Below are positions 62,431-64,000 of a stretch of 64,000 nt of DNA, one piece after another. The notes beneath the pieces were generated by a model. It searched no databases and was not told the origin of the DNA. It saw nothing but the letters and a program-made list of their open reading frames with translations. The translations under genes and the position numbers were made by a program. Each line of letters starts with the position of its first letter. Position 1 is the stretch's first letter. This DNA comes from an uncultured bacterium (GTDB lineage: Bacteria; Bacteroidota; Bacteroidia; Bacteroidales; Bacteroidaceae), in NCBI GenBank assembly GCA_905215345.1, contig CAJMPR010000001.1, positions 186,001-250,000 of the forward strand. The letters are read 5' to 3'.

Positions 62431-64000
62431 ATGAAACAAATCGGAATCTTGATTTGCTTGCTATGTTGTTCTATCTCTGTCATGGCGCAACATACTATTG
62501 TGAACAGTAAATGGGTTTATCCGGATAACTCCGGTAAGCTGGTGTATAAAACAACAAAGAAAGGTGATCGTATCATGGACTTTTCTCACGCCGGATATAA
62601 AGGAGGCGGAGTGACATTACCCTATGTACCTGCCAAGCTCACTGTACATCCATTAGGAGAGGGAGAGGATTGCACCGATTACATTCAAAAGGCTATTGAC
62701 ATGGTTTCTGCATTGCCCAAAGATACTAACGGTTTCAGAGGTGCCGTATTGTTAGCTCCCGGACGTTATATCTGTAACCGTTCCCTCCAAATCACGACCG
62801 ATGGTGTTGTATTGCGTGGAAGTGGAAGCGATCCAAGTGGAAGTGTCATTGTGATGACAGGTGATAAGCATACAGCCGTTATTTTGAGCAATGCCCTTCG
62901 CCAACGGGTGGGAAATCGTTTGGGTGAGGTCTCGCCAGTTGACAAATGTTTTAAAGTTATTGATAAATACATTCCTGCCGGTTCTTGTAGTTTTACTGTT
63001 AGCGATGTTACCGGACTTTCCGTTGATGATAATATTGAGATACGTAAACCGGTGACGGAAAAATGGATAAAACATATGCATATGGATGATTTAGTACGGA
63101 ACGATAAACCACAAACCTGGATTAAGGCAGGCAGATCTTTAATTGCGGAACGCACCGTCAAGGCTATTAAAGGAAATACTATTACACTAACCGTACCATT
63201 GGTAGATAACTATGACGCTAAATTTACGGATAATGGCACAACAATTACGATAGCAAATAATATTCAGCGCCTACGCTTATGTGGAGTAGAAAACCTTCGT
63301 ATCGAATCGCCTCGACAAGCCGTAAACCATACCAAAGCATTATACTATGCACTGAGAATAAACGGAGAAGATTGTTGGGCAAAAGATATCAATGCATTGG
63401 AAACAATGGAGAGTGTTGGTATAGGAGGTCGTCGTATCACCCTGCAACAAGTGAATGTCATAAGAAGAGCTCTTCACCAGGGTGCTTCCAAACCTGCGGA
63501 GTTCGCTCCGAATGGAGGACAAATATTATTAGACCGTTGTTCTGTAGAGGGAGATAACATCTGGTTCGTTGCATTGGGTGCCGGACAAACCGGCCCCATT
63601 GTATTTCTGAACTGTACATTCAAAGGAAACGGGCATGTTGAAGGCCATCAGCGATGGAGCACCGGCTTATTACTGGATAATTGTAGTTTACCCAACGGTG
63701 GTATTGATTTTAAGAATCGAGGTTCAATGGGTTCCGGTCATGGATGGGGAACAGCATGGTCTGTAGCATGGAATTGTGAAGCTAAAAGTTACGTAAATCA
63801 AATACCACCCGGTACTTGTAACTGGGTTATCGGCAGTATTGGAGAAAGCACCCCTCTACGCCGTCCTTTTAATCAGGCTGGTCCTACATTGCCTGTCGGT
63901 ATTTTTGATGCTCATAATACTCCTGTTACTCCACAGAGCCTCTACCTGGCTCAACTGAAAGAAAGATTGGGAGATGTAGCCTTACAAAATATTGGATACG
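62431..64000 (+). CDS. Exported right-handed beta-helix (pectate-lyase-like) protein, partial
   Basis: An open frame of 523 codons from ATG at 62431 to the window edge. Signal peptide: MKQIGILICLLCCSISVMAQ. The segment YIQKAIDMVSALPKDTNGFR, GAVLLAPGRYICNRSLQITT and DGVVLRGSGSDP is the standard opening of pectate-lyase superfamily beta-helices, and later strands (LLDNCSLPNGGIDFKNRGSM, IVFLNCTFKGNGHVEGHQRW) continue it. Likely a polysaccharide lyase or hydrolase that acts on the SusCD substrate; the exact family cannot be fixed. C-terminus is beyond the window. Confidence 0.82.
   Translation, partial: MKQIGILICLLCCSISVMAQHTIVNSKWVYPDNSGKLVYKTTKKGDRIMDFSHAGYKGGGVTLPYVPAKLTVHPLGEGEDCTDYIQKAIDMVSALPKDTNGFRGAVLLAPGRYICNRSLQITTDGVVLRGSGSDPSGSVIVMTGDKHTAVILSNALRQRVGNRLGEVSPVDKCFKVIDKYIPAGSCSFTVSDVTGLSVDDNIEIRKPVTEKWIKHMHMDDLVRNDKPQTWIKAGRSLIAERTVKAIKGNTITLTVPLVDNYDAKFTDNGTTITIANNIQRLRLCGVENLRIESPRQAVNHTKALYYALRINGEDCWAKDINALETMESVGIGGRRITLQQVNVIRRALHQGASKPAEFAPNGGQILLDRCSVEGDNIWFVALGAGQTGPIVFLNCTFKGNGHVEGHQRWSTGLLLDNCSLPNGGIDFKNRGSMGSGHGWGTAWSVAWNCEAKSYVNQIPPGTCNWVIGSIGESTPLRRPFNQAGPTLPVGIFDAHNTPVTPQSLYLAQLKERLGDVALQNIGY

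Noticed and set aside
1..64000. CRISPR arrays, tRNA or rRNA genes, complete insertion sequences
   Set aside because: No regularly spaced identical repeats with unique spacers, no cloverleaf or rRNA stretches, and no transposase-like protein were found on either strand.

Overview
The window reads as chromosomal DNA of a gut Bacteroides-type organism (order Bacteroidales). The signs are two SusC/SusD outer-membrane nutrient-uptake pairs, an ECF sigma/FecR pair beside an STN-bearing SusC, many lipoproteins with acidic residues after the lipid-modified cysteine, several Bacteroidetes-restricted families (LruC, DUF4251, DUF4421, DUF4595, NigD-like, BACON-like), and repeated promoter boxes of the form TAnnTTTG, the Bacteroides sigma-ABfr -7 element. 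No species can be named from the sequence alone. I saw no tRNA, rRNA, CRISPR array or complete insertion sequence.

Layout. 1-8.8 kb: a minus-strand locus running sigma factor, FecR anti-sigma, SusC with STN domain, SusD, a secreted metallo-beta-lactamase-fold hydrolase and a glycerophosphodiester phosphodiesterase (cut by the window edge). There is no glycosidase, so the cargo may be a phosphorylated compound. 9-18.3 kb: two outer-membrane DUF proteins, a histidine phosphatase of phytase/MINPP type, a CAT-like acyltransferase, DsbD, a Dabb protein, uridine kinase and an MltF-like lytic transglycosylase whose first codons lie inside an intergenic repeat. 18.5-20.6 kb: an orphan lipoprotein joining a BACON-like domain to a SusD-like C-terminal half. 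20.7-33.4 kb: mostly housekeeping genes (metH, smpB, tag), a NigD-like lipoprotein, a DMP19 protein, a gene remnant, the NifU-like/GGGtGRT pair with codon use typical of high expression, a large soluble hybrid histidine kinase and an MFS transporter.

33.5-42.3 kb is accessory and AT-rich: a LruC-domain protein, a membrane protein, a small HTH regulator behind a long structured leader, and three consecutive large lipoproteins probably shown on the surface. 42.4-54.2 kb: a PfkB sugar kinase, NhaC, DUF4251, a LuxR-type regulator, mnmA, an O-acetylhomoserine sulfhydrylase, an S41 peptidase-like lipoprotein that has lost both catalytic residues, DUF4595, an esterase, a CNNM/CorC membrane protein and an NlpE-like lipoprotein without its CxxC. 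54.4-64 kb: an exported uroporphyrinogen-decarboxylase/methyltransferase-fold protein, then a tyrosine recombinase flanked by 17-bp direct repeats, followed by a second SusC/SusD pair and a beta-helix protein that runs off the right end.

Most worth following: the recombinase flanked by matching palindromic sites directly upstream of a susCD operon; the sigma/FecR/SusC locus with phosphodiesterase cargo genes and a 23-bp repeat array between sigma and anti-sigma genes; the GGGtGRT/NifU-like pair; the SusD-BACON fusion; and three proteins whose family-defining residues are altered.
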